Source: Flammeovirga pacifica
GTDB lineage: Bacteria; Bacteroidota; Bacteroidia; Cytophagales; Flammeovirgaceae
DNA: 64,000 bases
Direction of reading: 5' to 3'
NCBI RefSeq assembly: GCF_000807855.2
Contig: NZ_JRYR02000001.1
Location: 2,533,699 to 2,597,698, forward strand
Position numbers and translations under genes: made by a program. The notes under the pieces were generated by a model. The model had not been told where the DNA came from, made no database searches, and worked only from the letters and a program-made list of their open reading frames with translations. Position 1 is the first letter of the stretch; every line of letters starts with the position of its first letter. Positions 18,356-26,517 of the stretch are shown piece after piece.

Positions 18356-20701
18356 ATGATGAAAAAAACTATTCTCTCATTTCTATTGAGTCTACTCACT
18401 ATCTATGCTTTTGGACAAGATCTTACTCAAGTAGTCCGTGGACAAGTTATCGATGCTACTTCAAAAACTCCTCTTCCTTTTGCTACAATCATGGTCACAT
18501 CTACAGAAACTCCCATTGGGGTAGTTTCAAACGAGAATGGAATATTTAGAATAGAAGGCGTTCCTGTTGGACGACACCATCTAAAAATTTCGTTGATAGG
18601 ATTTGAAACTTCAGTAGAAAACAACTTAATGGTGACTTCTGCTAAAGAATTGGTGTTAACCATTCCACTAAAAGAAAGTGTAACCGAAATGGAAGAAGTC
18701 GTTATAAAAGCGACCAATGGAAACGGAAAACCATTAAACGATATGGTAAGTGTTAGTGGGCATTCTTTTACTGTAGAACAAACCGAACGATTAGCTGTAT
18801 TTGACGACCCTGCCCGTTTAGTTGCTTCTTATGCTGGAGTAACAACAGGTAGTTTAGACGAGAATGGAGTTGTTATTCGTGGTAATGCTCCCAAAGGAGT
18901 TTTGTGGCGACTTGAAGGTGTAGAAATTCCCAATCCCAATCATTTTGGAGGTCTAAGTTCTTTTGGCGGAGGTGCTATTTCAGCACTCAGTGGTTTAATG
19001 TTGGGTGATTCTGATTTTCTCACAGGAGCATTCTCTGCTGAATATGGTAATGCTATGTCCGGTGTATTTGATATGCAATTTAGAAATGGTAATAATGAGA
19101 CGCACGAACATGCCGTTCAGCTTGGTGTAATGGGATTGGATATTTCTTCTGAAGGTCCTTTTTCGAAAAAGAACAATGCTTCTTATTTATTCAATTACCG
19201 CTATTCTACACTAGCATTACTCAAACCCATTTTACCTGTAGATAATAGTGTTCCTACTTATCAGGATTTGAGTTTTAAAATTAATGTTCCTACCAAAAAA
19301 GCAGGAGTTTTCTCTCTTTGGGGATTAGGACTTGTGGATAATATCGACGCACAAGCCTTTCAGGATACAACAAAATGGGAATCAAAATATGATCGTTTTT
19401 CTGAACTTGGTACTTTCCGAACAGGTGTAATTGGTTTAACTCATAACTACTCTTTTAGTCATAAGACTTTTTTGAAAACATCAGTAGTAGCCTCTCAAGA
19501 ATATAAAAGATATGAAGCAGAAGAATATGATTTTAATATGCATCCGCACCCCTCTTCAGATATGTATCTAGAGAACAATAAATGGACGGTTTCTTCCGTT
19601 CTTCAACATAAATTTAATGCCTCTCATTTTAATAGAACGGGTGTTATTTTTAATCAATTGGATTATCATTCTAATCTTCGTTTTGCTCCTGAATTTAAAG
19701 AACCACTTTTTGATTATGTCAATGAGTCGAGTGAAATTAATACTGTTCAATTTTTCACTCAATCACAATTCAATATCACATCACAACTTAAACTGACGGT
19801 AGGTATTCATTCCCAATATGTCAATTTTAATGAGGAGCTCACATTTGAACCAAGAGGTAGTCTTACTTATCAACTAAATCCTATTCATTCTTTGGGAGTA
19901 GCTTATGGCAAACATTCTAAGGTCGAGCCGCTACCTTTGTATTTTAGTCAAGTAGAAGAAAATGGAGTAATTACCCAGCCTAATACCACGCTTCCTTTAT
20001 CAAAAGCACATCATTTTGTATTTTCTTACGGATGGCAATTGAATGATAAAATCCGATTGGATATAGAACCTTATGCCCAATTACTATATGACATTCCTGT
20101 TACTCCAGATAGTTCCTATTCGGCCATCAATATTGATGCACAATGGCTATATGAAGACCGTTTAGAAGGTACAGGCACAGGAAAAAATGTTGGAGTAGAC
20201 ATCACGCTTTCTAGATCATTAGCTGAAGGTTTTTATTATATGTTTACCGGTTCATTATTCGATTCAAAATATAAAGGTGGAGATGGAATAGAAAGAAATA
20301 CACGGTACAATAGAGGATTCGTTTTCAATGCTATTTATGGTAAAGAATGGGTAGTGGGAAAAAACAATAATAAGATTATTGGATTAAGCGGTCGATTCAA
20401 TTTCATTGGAGGAAAATACACTACCCCTGTAAAGGTTGAAGAGAGTTTAGAAGACAAAGAAGTGGTCTATGATGATTCAAATATCTATTCGGTAAAAGAA
20501 GATCCTAACTATAGAGTGGATGTTTCATTTTATTGGAAAATCAATAAGAAAAAATATTCAGGAACATGGAAGTTTCAACTATTAAATGCTTTAGGAAGTA
20601 AAGATCAGTATGGATATTTATATAATTATCAAACACAACAAATTGAGAAAGATCAGGCACAAGTGATTATTCCTTCTATTGCTTATAAGATTGAATTTTA
20701 G
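18356..20701 (+). CDS. Orphan TonB-dependent receptor
   Basis: 781 residues with a signal peptide (about residues 1-20, LTIYAFGQ). A carboxypeptidase-D regulatory-like domain covers about 25-115 (RGQVIDATSKTPLPFATIMV, SNENGIFRIEGVPVG). The plug follows (MEEVVIKAT, GVVIRGNAPKGVLWRLEGVEIPNPNHF), then a beta-barrel ending IIPSIAYKIEF with a terminal aromatic residue. The plug differs from SusC proteins and no SusD partner is adjacent. The ligand is unknown. It is flanked on both sides by copies of the dispersed hairpin repeat, so the gene forms its own unit. The start has two consecutive ATG codons; the first is used here. Confidence 0.85.
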   Translation: MMKKTILSFLLSLLTIYAFGQDLTQVVRGQVIDATSKTPLPFATIMVTSTETPIGVVSNENGIFRIEGVPVGRHHLKISLIGFETSVENNLMVTSAKELVLTIPLKESVTEMEEVVIKATNGNGKPLNDMVSVSGHSFTVEQTERLAVFDDPARLVASYAGVTTGSLDENGVVIRGNAPKGVLWRLEGVEIPNPNHFGGLSSFGGGAISALSGLMLGDSDFLTGAFSAEYGNAMSGVFDMQFRNGNNETHEHAVQLGVMGLDISSEGPFSKKNNASYLFNYRYSTLALLKPILPVDNSVPTYQDLSFKINVPTKKAGVFSLWGLGLVDNIDAQAFQDTTKWESKYDRFSELGTFRTGVIGLTHNYSFSHKTFLKTSVVASQEYKRYEAEEYDFNMHPHPSSDMYLENNKWTVSSVLQHKFNASHFNRTGVIFNQLDYHSNLRFAPEFKEPLFDYVNESSEINTVQFFTQSQFNITSQLKLTVGIHSQYVNFNEELTFEPRGSLTYQLNPIHSLGVAYGKHSKVEPLPLYFSQVEENGVITQPNTTLPLSKAHHFVFSYGWQLNDKIRLDIEPYAQLLYDIPVTPDSSYSAINIDAQWLYEDRLEGTGTGKNVGVDITLSRSLAEGFYYMFTGSLFDSKYKGGDGIERNTRYNRGFVFNAIYGKEWVVGKNNNKIIGLSGRFNFIGGKYTTPVKVEESLEDKEVVYDDSNIYSVKEDPNYRVDVSFYWKINKKKYSGTWKFQLLNALGSKDQYGYLYNYQTQQIEKDQAQVIIPSIAYKIEF

Positions 20702-20730
20702 ACCTCAAATTACATTTTTATCATTTTCAT

Positions 20731-20827
20731 AAAAAAACAGCCAAAATTATACTTTACTTTAATTTTGGCTGTTTTTTAGTATATACCCATCCACCAAAAT
20801 AAGCGAATATCTACTTTAGTTTAATTT
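20731..20827. repeat. Dispersed hairpin repeat, copy C
   Basis: Third copy of the element at 7360 and 18102. It has the same stem (CAGCCAAAATTAT / ATAATTTTGGCTG-like), loop ACTTTACTTT, segment ATATACCCATC and tail ATATCTACTTTAGTTTAATT. It lies 30 bases after the receptor stop and is followed by a separate gene on the same strand. Confidence 0.85.
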
Positions 20828-20905
20828 TATATTATTCTTAAGGGAATACTTTTTTATCTTTTTCATTTTTATGATTAACTTTCAAAAGAGAATAAAACTA
20901 AGTTT

Positions 20906-22210
20906 ATGAGCAACGATATTATTAAGGGATTAGAAGATGCCTTAGCCAACAGCCCGTCTAACATTCAACTAAGAAAATTATTAGCAGACACCTTGGTGGA
21001 TCATCAGAAATATGAAGAAGCAAGCGTTCACTATCAAATGATGGTTCCCTATGCCGATCAATTTCCTGATTTGTTATACAAATTTTCTCTCGCTTACTTT
21101 CATATCAATAAATTAGATATGGCAGTAGTTATGCTAGAAGAACATATCGATAAAAACAAAGAAGATATTTCTGCTTTAGTATTACTTACAAAGTGTTACA
21201 TCAAAGAAGATTCTTTGTCCCAAGCCATCGATTTGTATTCTAAAGTACAAGCTATTGATCCTAACTTTAGTGATGAAGAATTGGATCAACAATTAAAAGT
21301 AAGCGACAATGCATTAGATGAAATCAATTCTATATTAGAAGAAAATATACCTACTTCTTCCGTTACTTTTAGTGATGTTGGAGGAATGCAAAAAGTAAAA
21401 AAAGAGATCGATCTTAAAATCATCAAACCTTTACAAAATGCAGACCTTTACAAAGCCTATGGTAAGAAAGTTGGTGGAGGTATTCTGTTATATGGACCTC
21501 CCGGTTGCGGTAAAACTTTTATTGCTAAAGCTACCGCTGGAGAGGTAAATGCAAAATTCATTCATGTAAGTCTTAATGATATTTTAGACATGTGGATGGG
21601 CAATAGCGAAAAGAACCTTCATCAAGTTTTTGAAAATGCTAGACAGAATACACCTTGTGTTCTATTTTTTGATGAAATCGATGCTTTAGGAGCTAATCGA
21701 TCAAACTTTAAAAATACTTCCGGTAGAAACATTATTAATCAGTTTTTACAAGAATTAGATGGAGCAGAGAATAACAATGATGGGTTACTTATTTTAGGAG
21801 CAACCAATACACCTTGGCATCTAGATCCTGCTTTTAGACGACCAGGTAGGTTTGATAGAATTCTGTTTATTCCACCACCAGATCTAGAAGCGAGAGAAGA
21901 AATATTGAAACTAAAATTAGACGGTAAACCTATCAGTAATATCGATTATTCTAAAGTGGCTAAGAAAACTGAGGAATATTCTGGTGCTGATATGGAAGCA
22001 ATTATTGATATCGCTATTGAGAAAAAATTAGAAGCTTCTTTTGAAGATGGTATTCCAAAACCAATTGAAACGAAAGATTTGCTTCAAAGTACAAAATCAC
22101 ATGCTCCTACCACTAAAGAGTGGTTTACATCAGCAAGAAACTATGCTCTTTTTTCTAATGCCGCAGGTATATATGATGATGTTTTGGACTACTTAAAAAT
22201 CAAAAAATAA
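20906..22210 (+). CDS. TPR - AAA+ ATPase of the CDC48/FtsH-like class
   Basis: 434 residues. Residues 1-130 are TPR-like helical repeats. Residues 150-420 are an AAA+ domain: SDVGGMQKVKKEI, Walker A GPPGCGKT (197-204), Walker B CVLFFDEID (251-259), sensor GATN (298-301), arginine fingers in FRRPGRFDR (310-318), and a C-terminal lid (SGADMEAIIDIAI). There is no protease domain or membrane helix, so it is probably a cytosolic unfoldase or remodelling ATPase that uses the TPRs to recruit clients. Its stop overlaps the start of the next TPR membrane gene by one base, so the two very likely act together. The cellular task is not known. Confidence 0.87.
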   Translation: MSNDIIKGLEDALANSPSNIQLRKLLADTLVDHQKYEEASVHYQMMVPYADQFPDLLYKFSLAYFHINKLDMAVVMLEEHIDKNKEDISALVLLTKCYIKEDSLSQAIDLYSKVQAIDPNFSDEELDQQLKVSDNALDEINSILEENIPTSSVTFSDVGGMQKVKKEIDLKIIKPLQNADLYKAYGKKVGGGILLYGPPGCGKTFIAKATAGEVNAKFIHVSLNDILDMWMGNSEKNLHQVFENARQNTPCVLFFDEIDALGANRSNFKNTSGRNIINQFLQELDGAENNNDGLLILGATNTPWHLDPAFRRPGRFDRILFIPPPDLEAREEILKLKLDGKPISNIDYSKVAKKTEEYSGADMEAIIDIAIEKKLEASFEDGIPKPIETKDLLQSTKSHAPTTKEWFTSARNYALFSNAAGIYDDVLDYLKIKK

Positions 22211-23460
22211 TGGAACAAGAACTAACTTACCAAAGGGCAAAAACGCTATTTGATCATGGGAAATATACAGAAGCAGAAAAGGAGCTTCAAATACAATTAG
22301 GACAACAACCCAATGATCTCTACCTCATTTTTCTATATGCAGAGACGCTTATACATTTGGATAAATTCGAGAATGCTGAACAGATTTTACATCATGGGTT
22401 AAGCATAGCAAGTGATGAAGATGTCTTGTTATTTAGTCTCTCTAAATGCCACCTTATTCAAGGTAAAACTAAAGAAGCACTAAAAGAGATTAAGTCTGCA
22501 ATTGAATATAACCCTGTTGATGCAGACTACTTTGCTGTTTTAGCAAAGATTCATTTGGTCGATAAAGATTATCAAGAAAGCTATGATAACGCTCACAAAG
22601 CGTTATCGCTGGATGCAGAAAATGCTTTGGCATTGAACGTTAAATCTACCGCTTCGATAAAATTGGGATTAAAAGAAGAAATGACGCAAACTATAGCAGA
22701 TAATCTTCACCAAAATCCTAATGATAGTTATACTCATGTTGTTACGGCAATGAATTTATTAGAAGCAAAAGAGTATAAAAAAGCATTGCATCATGCCGAA
22801 GAAGCTATGATGCTTGAACCAGACAATACCTTGGCCCATGCTGTGGTATTAGAAGCTTTAAGATGTAAATATGCTGTCTATAAACTATTTTTTAGTTTCC
22901 AAACATGGATGAGTAATCTAAAAGGAGCACAGCAATGGATGTTTATTATAGGTTTCTACATGGGTGCTAAATTTCTTGGAAGGTTTAATGATACTCACCC
23001 AGAATACTCTACTTTCCTTACTCCTGTAATATATCTTTTAGCTTTATTTGCTTTTTCTACATGGATTATTGGGCCTTTAATCAACGTGTTATTATTGGTC
23101 AATCGTTATGGTAAATTTCTACTATCCGATGAAGAAAAGAAAACGGCAAAAGTCAGTTTATTTCTAATTAGTACAGGTTTAATCAGTTTAGGTATCAGCT
23201 TATTTGTTGATGCACAAATTTGGCTAAGTATTGGTATATTTTCATTAGTAATGATGATTCCTACTAGTACGTTTTACAGTGTAATCAAAGGAAAATGGTA
23301 TATGTATTTAGGACTTGCTGTTATTATTGGGCTCGGTGGAATGAGTCTATTAGTCGCAGCCGTAGCTAATGTAGGTTTCTCAAAATATACTGTTTATCTT
23401 ATTTATTCTATTGTTGGATTTCAGTTTTTATCCAACTTTTTCTCTACGAAAAAAGACTAA
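22210..23460 (+). CDS. TPR protein with C-terminal membrane domain
   Basis: 416 residues. Residues 1-225 form about six TPR units (for example YTEAEKELQIQLGQQPNDLYLIFLYAETLI and YKKALHHAEEAMMLEPDNTLAHAV). Residues about 235-410 hold four to five hydrophobic segments (WMFIIGFYMGAKFLGRF, VIYLLALFAFSTWIIGPL, LISTGLISLGISLF, LGLAVIIGLGGMSLLVAAV, VYLIYSIVGFQFL). The cytosolic TPR part would present partners to the AAA+ ATPase encoded just upstream; start and stop codons overlap as TAATG. I know no named family for the pair. A terminator follows. Confidence 0.82.
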   Translation: MEQELTYQRAKTLFDHGKYTEAEKELQIQLGQQPNDLYLIFLYAETLIHLDKFENAEQILHHGLSIASDEDVLLFSLSKCHLIQGKTKEALKEIKSAIEYNPVDADYFAVLAKIHLVDKDYQESYDNAHKALSLDAENALALNVKSTASIKLGLKEEMTQTIADNLHQNPNDSYTHVVTAMNLLEAKEYKKALHHAEEAMMLEPDNTLAHAVVLEALRCKYAVYKLFFSFQTWMSNLKGAQQWMFIIGFYMGAKFLGRFNDTHPEYSTFLTPVIYLLALFAFSTWIIGPLINVLLLVNRYGKFLLSDEEKKTAKVSLFLISTGLISLGISLFVDAQIWLSIGIFSLVMMIPTSTFYSVIKGKWYMYLGLAVIIGLGGMSLLVAAVANVGFSKYTVYLIYSIVGFQFLSNFFSTKKD

Positions 23461-23506
23461 AAAATTGGAGTTCTCTTAAAACCTCCATACCATATATAAC
23501 TGTAAG

Positions 23507-23538
23507 AAGGTTGTCTCAATTAATCATGAGGCAACCTT
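23507..23538 (+). terminator. Terminator of the AAA+/TPR operon
   Basis: A 12-bp stem with one G-T pair, AAGGTTGTCTCA at 23507-23518 and TGAGGCAACCTT at 23527-23538, followed by a run of seven T. Confidence 0.85.
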
Positions 23539-23550
23539 TTTTTATATCTC

Positions 23551-23575
23551 ATTACTCCTCGTAACAGTAAGTTAC
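23551..23575. promoter_or_regulatory. Phased direct repeats upstream of small lipoprotein gene
   Basis: Three related pentamers at exact 10-bp spacing: ATTAC at 23551, GTAAC at 23561, GTTAC at 23571. They sit 67 bases upstream of the lipoprotein start at 23642. The same arrangement occurs at 25405-25429 before the other lipoprotein gene. Winged-helix regulators of the OmpR/PhoB class bind such phased repeats, and one is encoded between the two genes. Confidence 0.5.
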
Positions 23576-23641
23576 TTATATCTGACCCTTCCAAACTTCA
23601 TCTTTGTATCGTTATCAATTTAAAAAACAAAATAAACGAAT

Positions 23642-23947
23642 ATGAAAAACTTTAAATATTTCTCTCACAATTTATCCATCATTGTACTTTTACTAATGAA
23701 CTTAAGTATGTCTTGTAATAATGATCATGATGAGTATGATTTACCTCCACGCCCGACAGCTCAATTGCCTAATGGTTGCTATTGGAAATGGGATCGAGAC
23801 GATCATGAATGGGAAAGGGAATGTGATGACAGAGGATATAGAGGTGGTTACAATAATAGAAATAATCCACCCACAGAAAAATTACCAATAGGTTGTCATT
23901 GGGAATGGGAAGACGACGAACAACGCTGGGAAAGAGATTGTGATTAG
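23642..23947 (+). CDS. Small Trp-rich repeat lipoprotein
   Basis: 101 residues with a lipoprotein signal ending LMNLSMSC (Cys about 25). The mature part is acidic and contains two copies of a roughly 21-residue unit: LPNGCYWKWDRDDHEWEREC (about 40-59) and LPIGCHWEWEDDEQRWERDC (about 80-99). Each has G-C-x-W-x-W, a short acidic run, W-E-R-x-C, with two cysteines that could form a disulfide. The units are separated by a Gly/Asn/Arg linker. I do not recognise the family. It converges on the winged-helix regulator gene and shares upstream repeats with the other small lipoprotein gene at 25501. Confidence 0.72.
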   Translation: MKNFKYFSHNLSIIVLLLMNLSMSCNNDHDEYDLPPRPTAQLPNGCYWKWDRDDHEWERECDDRGYRGGYNNRNNPPTEKLPIGCHWEWEDDEQRWERDCD

Positions 23948-23958
23948 TATTTAGAATT

Positions 23959-24000
23959 GCATCACCTTTTGTTGCTTTACAGCAAATTAAAAGGTGGTGC
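23959..24000. terminator. Bidirectional hairpin between convergent genes
   Basis: Long stem: GCATCACCTTTT at 23959-23970 with AAAAGGTGGTGC at 23989-24000, one G-T pair, and a nested TTGCT/AGCAA stem. T-rich sequence follows on the plus strand. It contains the final codons of the minus-strand regulator gene, so the regulator stop lies inside the hairpin. Confidence 0.75.
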
Positions 24001-25381
24001 TTTTATATTTTTCTAATAGAATTTGACAGCTATCCTCATTGACCCAATTTAAAATCACTTTTTGTAATTTATCAAGATCACCATCTATTAAATCGAGTAA
24101 TACTTCGTTCGATTTTTTTCTTTTCATATCATTATTACTTCCTATAGAAAGTAAGAAAATAGACACGCTAAATGGTTGTTCATCTAATGCTTTTTCTTCC
24201 TCCTCAGAAAGACTTTTCCCTTCTACAATACTTAAAGCTGCTTTTGATAAAAATAAAGAATTAGGAATAGGATATTCTAGTTGGTTCATTTTATCAAATG
24301 CTTCATTAAAACGTGTTTTTTCACCAAAATAAGCATGAAAAAACAGTTCCTGACAATACGCTTCATAATGTTTAGGCAATGCCATAAAGTCTAAATATAA
24401 TTGATAAGCAGACGTTTCTTTTCTTTGATAAATTTCACTCCATATCCTTTCAGATAGCATATTTGGTGTACTTTCTTTGGTTAGATATTGATTGGCTTTT
24501 GCTATCGGATGATCATAAATATTTAGTCCGTAATGAAAATCTAAGTGATATAACTTTATCAATAAACCAATAAGAAAAGGATGCGCTTTTTCTTGTATGG
24601 ATTCTTCTAATTTTTGAATGCCTGCAGATAGAATTTCGTAACGATGATTTTCTAAAATTTCTTTATCAAATTGAAAAATATACTCCAATTTTGATGCTTT
24701 AAACCCTTTCCAATTTTGTTGCATAAAGAAAGGACTATAATACCCATCAATATATAATTGAATAGTTGTTGCCACTTCTTCTTCATGAGTACAGGTACAT
24801 TCAAATACTTTGACTAGGGTTTGATTTTTATCAAATAGAAATAATTGAAGAATATCGTTTTCCCATAATGTTTTTAATTGGAAGTCCGCTTTTTGTCGAT
24901 CTAAGGTGACTTTAAAAAATTGATTGATGTAAAAACGATGGTATAATTTAAGTGATATACTTTTCAATAGTTGTTCTCCACTAGCCGTTCCTTTTATTGT
25001 TGGATAAAAATAAATTGACGGAAATTCTAAAGTAGAAACATTAGATTTTGAAGGTTGTTCTATCGTGTTTACTCTTGGTTGATACTTCCCTTTCGGAATC
25101 TCTATAATCACATCACTCGGGACACTATCATTTAGATAATACTTTGATAATAAAGCTCTTAAACGACCCATTTGTACACGAACGATCGGATCAATAGATG
25201 GATCAAAATCTTCCTCTCTATCAAAAACCTCTAAAGCAATAACGTAAGAAGAAAAGTCTTCTTCTTTCCCCTCTTCCATATGTTCTAATAAATATTTCAA
25301 AAGCTTTTTTGCTCTAAAAGAAGTAATGAATGTAGGGCTGTTTATAATTCTATTTTGAGTCTGCTTTAAAGATTGTTCCAT
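23987..25381 (-). CDS. Winged-helix (OmpR/PhoB-type) regulator with unknown C-terminal domain
   Basis: 464 residues. The DNA-binding domain is N-terminal, about residues 15-100: FRAKKLLKYLLEHMEEGKEEDF, VIALEVFDREEDFDPSIDPIVRVQMGRLRALL, ending IIEIPKGKYQPRV, a Trans_reg_C-type winged helix. There is no receiver domain. The remaining 350 residues are helical and Tyr/Phe/Leu-rich with no membrane segment, perhaps degenerate TPR. Such proteins often sense a signal or ligand directly. It is divergent from the lipoprotein gene at 25501 and convergent with the one at 23642. Both lipoprotein genes carry 10-bp-phased GTTAC-type repeats, its probable binding sites. Regulon and signal unknown. Confidence 0.8.
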   Translation of the reverse strand: MEQSLKQTQNRIINSPTFITSFRAKKLLKYLLEHMEEGKEEDFSSYVIALEVFDREEDFDPSIDPIVRVQMGRLRALLSKYYLNDSVPSDVIIEIPKGKYQPRVNTIEQPSKSNVSTLEFPSIYFYPTIKGTASGEQLLKSISLKLYHRFYINQFFKVTLDRQKADFQLKTLWENDILQLFLFDKNQTLVKVFECTCTHEEEVATTIQLYIDGYYSPFFMQQNWKGFKASKLEYIFQFDKEILENHRYEILSAGIQKLEESIQEKAHPFLIGLLIKLYHLDFHYGLNIYDHPIAKANQYLTKESTPNMLSERIWSEIYQRKETSAYQLYLDFMALPKHYEAYCQELFFHAYFGEKTRFNEAFDKMNQLEYPIPNSLFLSKAALSIVEGKSLSEEEEKALDEQPFSVSIFLLSIGSNNDMKRKKSNEVLLDLIDGDLDKLQKVILNWVNEDSCQILLEKYKSTTF

Positions 25382-25399
25382 TGTTTAGGGATGTAAAAC

Positions 25400-25429
25400 G
25401 TTACGTTACTATTAGTTACCTAGAGTTAC
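25400..25429. promoter_or_regulatory. Phased GTTAC repeats between regulator and lipoprotein gene
   Basis: GTTAC occurs at 25400, 25405, 25415 and 25425; the last three have exact 10-bp spacing. The array lies 19 bases upstream of the regulator start (minus strand) and 72 bases upstream of the lipoprotein start at 25501. It would suit autoregulation plus control of the divergent gene. Confidence 0.6.
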
Positions 25430-25500
25430 TTATCTGAGAAAGATTAACCAAAGATATTTGTGATATAATAATAATTAAAGTAATCAAAATAATTATCACA

Positions 25501-25923
25501 ATGAAAAAGTTAGTCCTTATTATAAGCCTTATTTCAATACTTTTTGCTTCATGTAATAATGAAAGATCAAAAGATGAAGAACCTCAACCTAAAACCCCTC
25601 AACCAGAATTACCAAAGTTTGAGTTTAATCCAGAAGTGAATGCATGGTATAAAACATCTGATGATATTATTTATCAGGTACTTTCTATAGATGGAGAAAC
25701 TTTAGAAATTAGAATTTATGATAGTATTAAAGAACAACCCATATGTATTGCAACAAGAAGTAGTTCTAAAAATCTGATCTATGATTTAGAGGCATTTGGC
25801 TCGGTATATAAATGTGAAGTTGCTCCTGCTTCTTCTCCTGTTTTTCAATTAGAATTACTAGGAGAAAAAATTGATTTTGAAGAACCTTGTGATATTACCA
25901 ATGAGGTAGCAAAACTGAAATAA
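25501..25923 (+). CDS. Small lipoprotein of unknown function
   Basis: 140 residues. The signal peptide has a clear lipobox (ISILFASC, Cys about 18), followed by a charged and Pro-rich linker (EEPQPKTPQPELPKF) and a beta-rich domain of about 95 residues containing two or three cysteines (QPICIAT, YKCEVAP, EEPCDI). No family recognised. Divergent from the winged-helix regulator and preceded by its probable binding sites, so it is likely a target of that regulator. A terminator hairpin follows. Confidence 0.72.
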   Translation: MKKLVLIISLISILFASCNNERSKDEEPQPKTPQPELPKFEFNPEVNAWYKTSDDIIYQVLSIDGETLEIRIYDSIKEQPICIATRSSSKNLIYDLEAFGSVYKCEVAPASSPVFQLELLGEKIDFEEPCDITNEVAKLK

Positions 25924-25932
25924 TGAGACAAC

Positions 25933-25965
25933 AGCAGTAAGTTATTAAATGACTTACTGCTTTTC
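25933..25965 (+). terminator. Terminator of lipoprotein gene
   Basis: A perfect 10-bp stem AGCAGTAAGT (25933-25942) / ACTTACTGCT (25952-25961), followed by TTT. Confidence 0.75.
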
Positions 25966-26517
25966 ATAAAAAATAAACCTAGTGAGATATCCAAAAATTA
26001 AACTCTACTTTAAAAAAGTAAAGTCAATTAGTTAAAAAGAATAATAATAGCATGAAACATATATTTTAATTTAATTTTAGTATCAGACTTCAACTAAACC
26101 CCTTAAACAAAATAGAACTCTTAATTGGTCTACCACGATGAAATTTATTCATAAAAAATTCTTTAAAATAAATCATAAAATGTAGCATTAACATTTAATT
26201 TAAATTTTAGAATTAAATTATTATAATTCACTAGTTTATACTTCATCTATTGATATTATTTTGTATTTTTGTAATAACATAAATCAATTTATAGATTATA
26301 CTATTGTATTGCTATTTTGGTCTGATCTTTTAAGATCCCTAAAAACAGTAAATCAATATTATACACCTTTCACAAAACAACTTCTAGTTATAGTTTAAGA
26401 AGCTACAAACTACAATCTCTTTATTCTTATAACTGTTTGTGTAAAAAAATAAAGTGAAAGTATTACAAAAAAATCTCTTATCGTTTACTACCATAAACGG
26501 CGATAAAAAGCAATAAT
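25966..26517. other. Long leader region of the gntR gene
   Basis: About 550 very AT-rich bases without a convincing gene. It holds one strong operator-like palindrome at 26125-26136. A sequence resembling the Bacteroidota -7 element (TATTTTTG at 26264-26271) lies about 250 bases before the ATG, so a long 5' leader is possible. Confidence 0.4.
26125..26136. promoter_or_regulatory. GntR operator candidate (TTGGT-N2-ACCAC)
   Basis: TTGGTCTACCAC, one base short of the perfect palindrome TTGGT-N2-ACCAA seen before susC, PL6 and PL17 in the same locus. It lies about 390 bases upstream of the gntR start and suggests autoregulation. Confidence 0.65.

Noticed and set aside
25966..26517. Riboswitch or small RNA in the long gntR leader
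   Set aside because: No convincing structured element other than the operator palindrome was found; the AT-rich sequence gives only weak stems.
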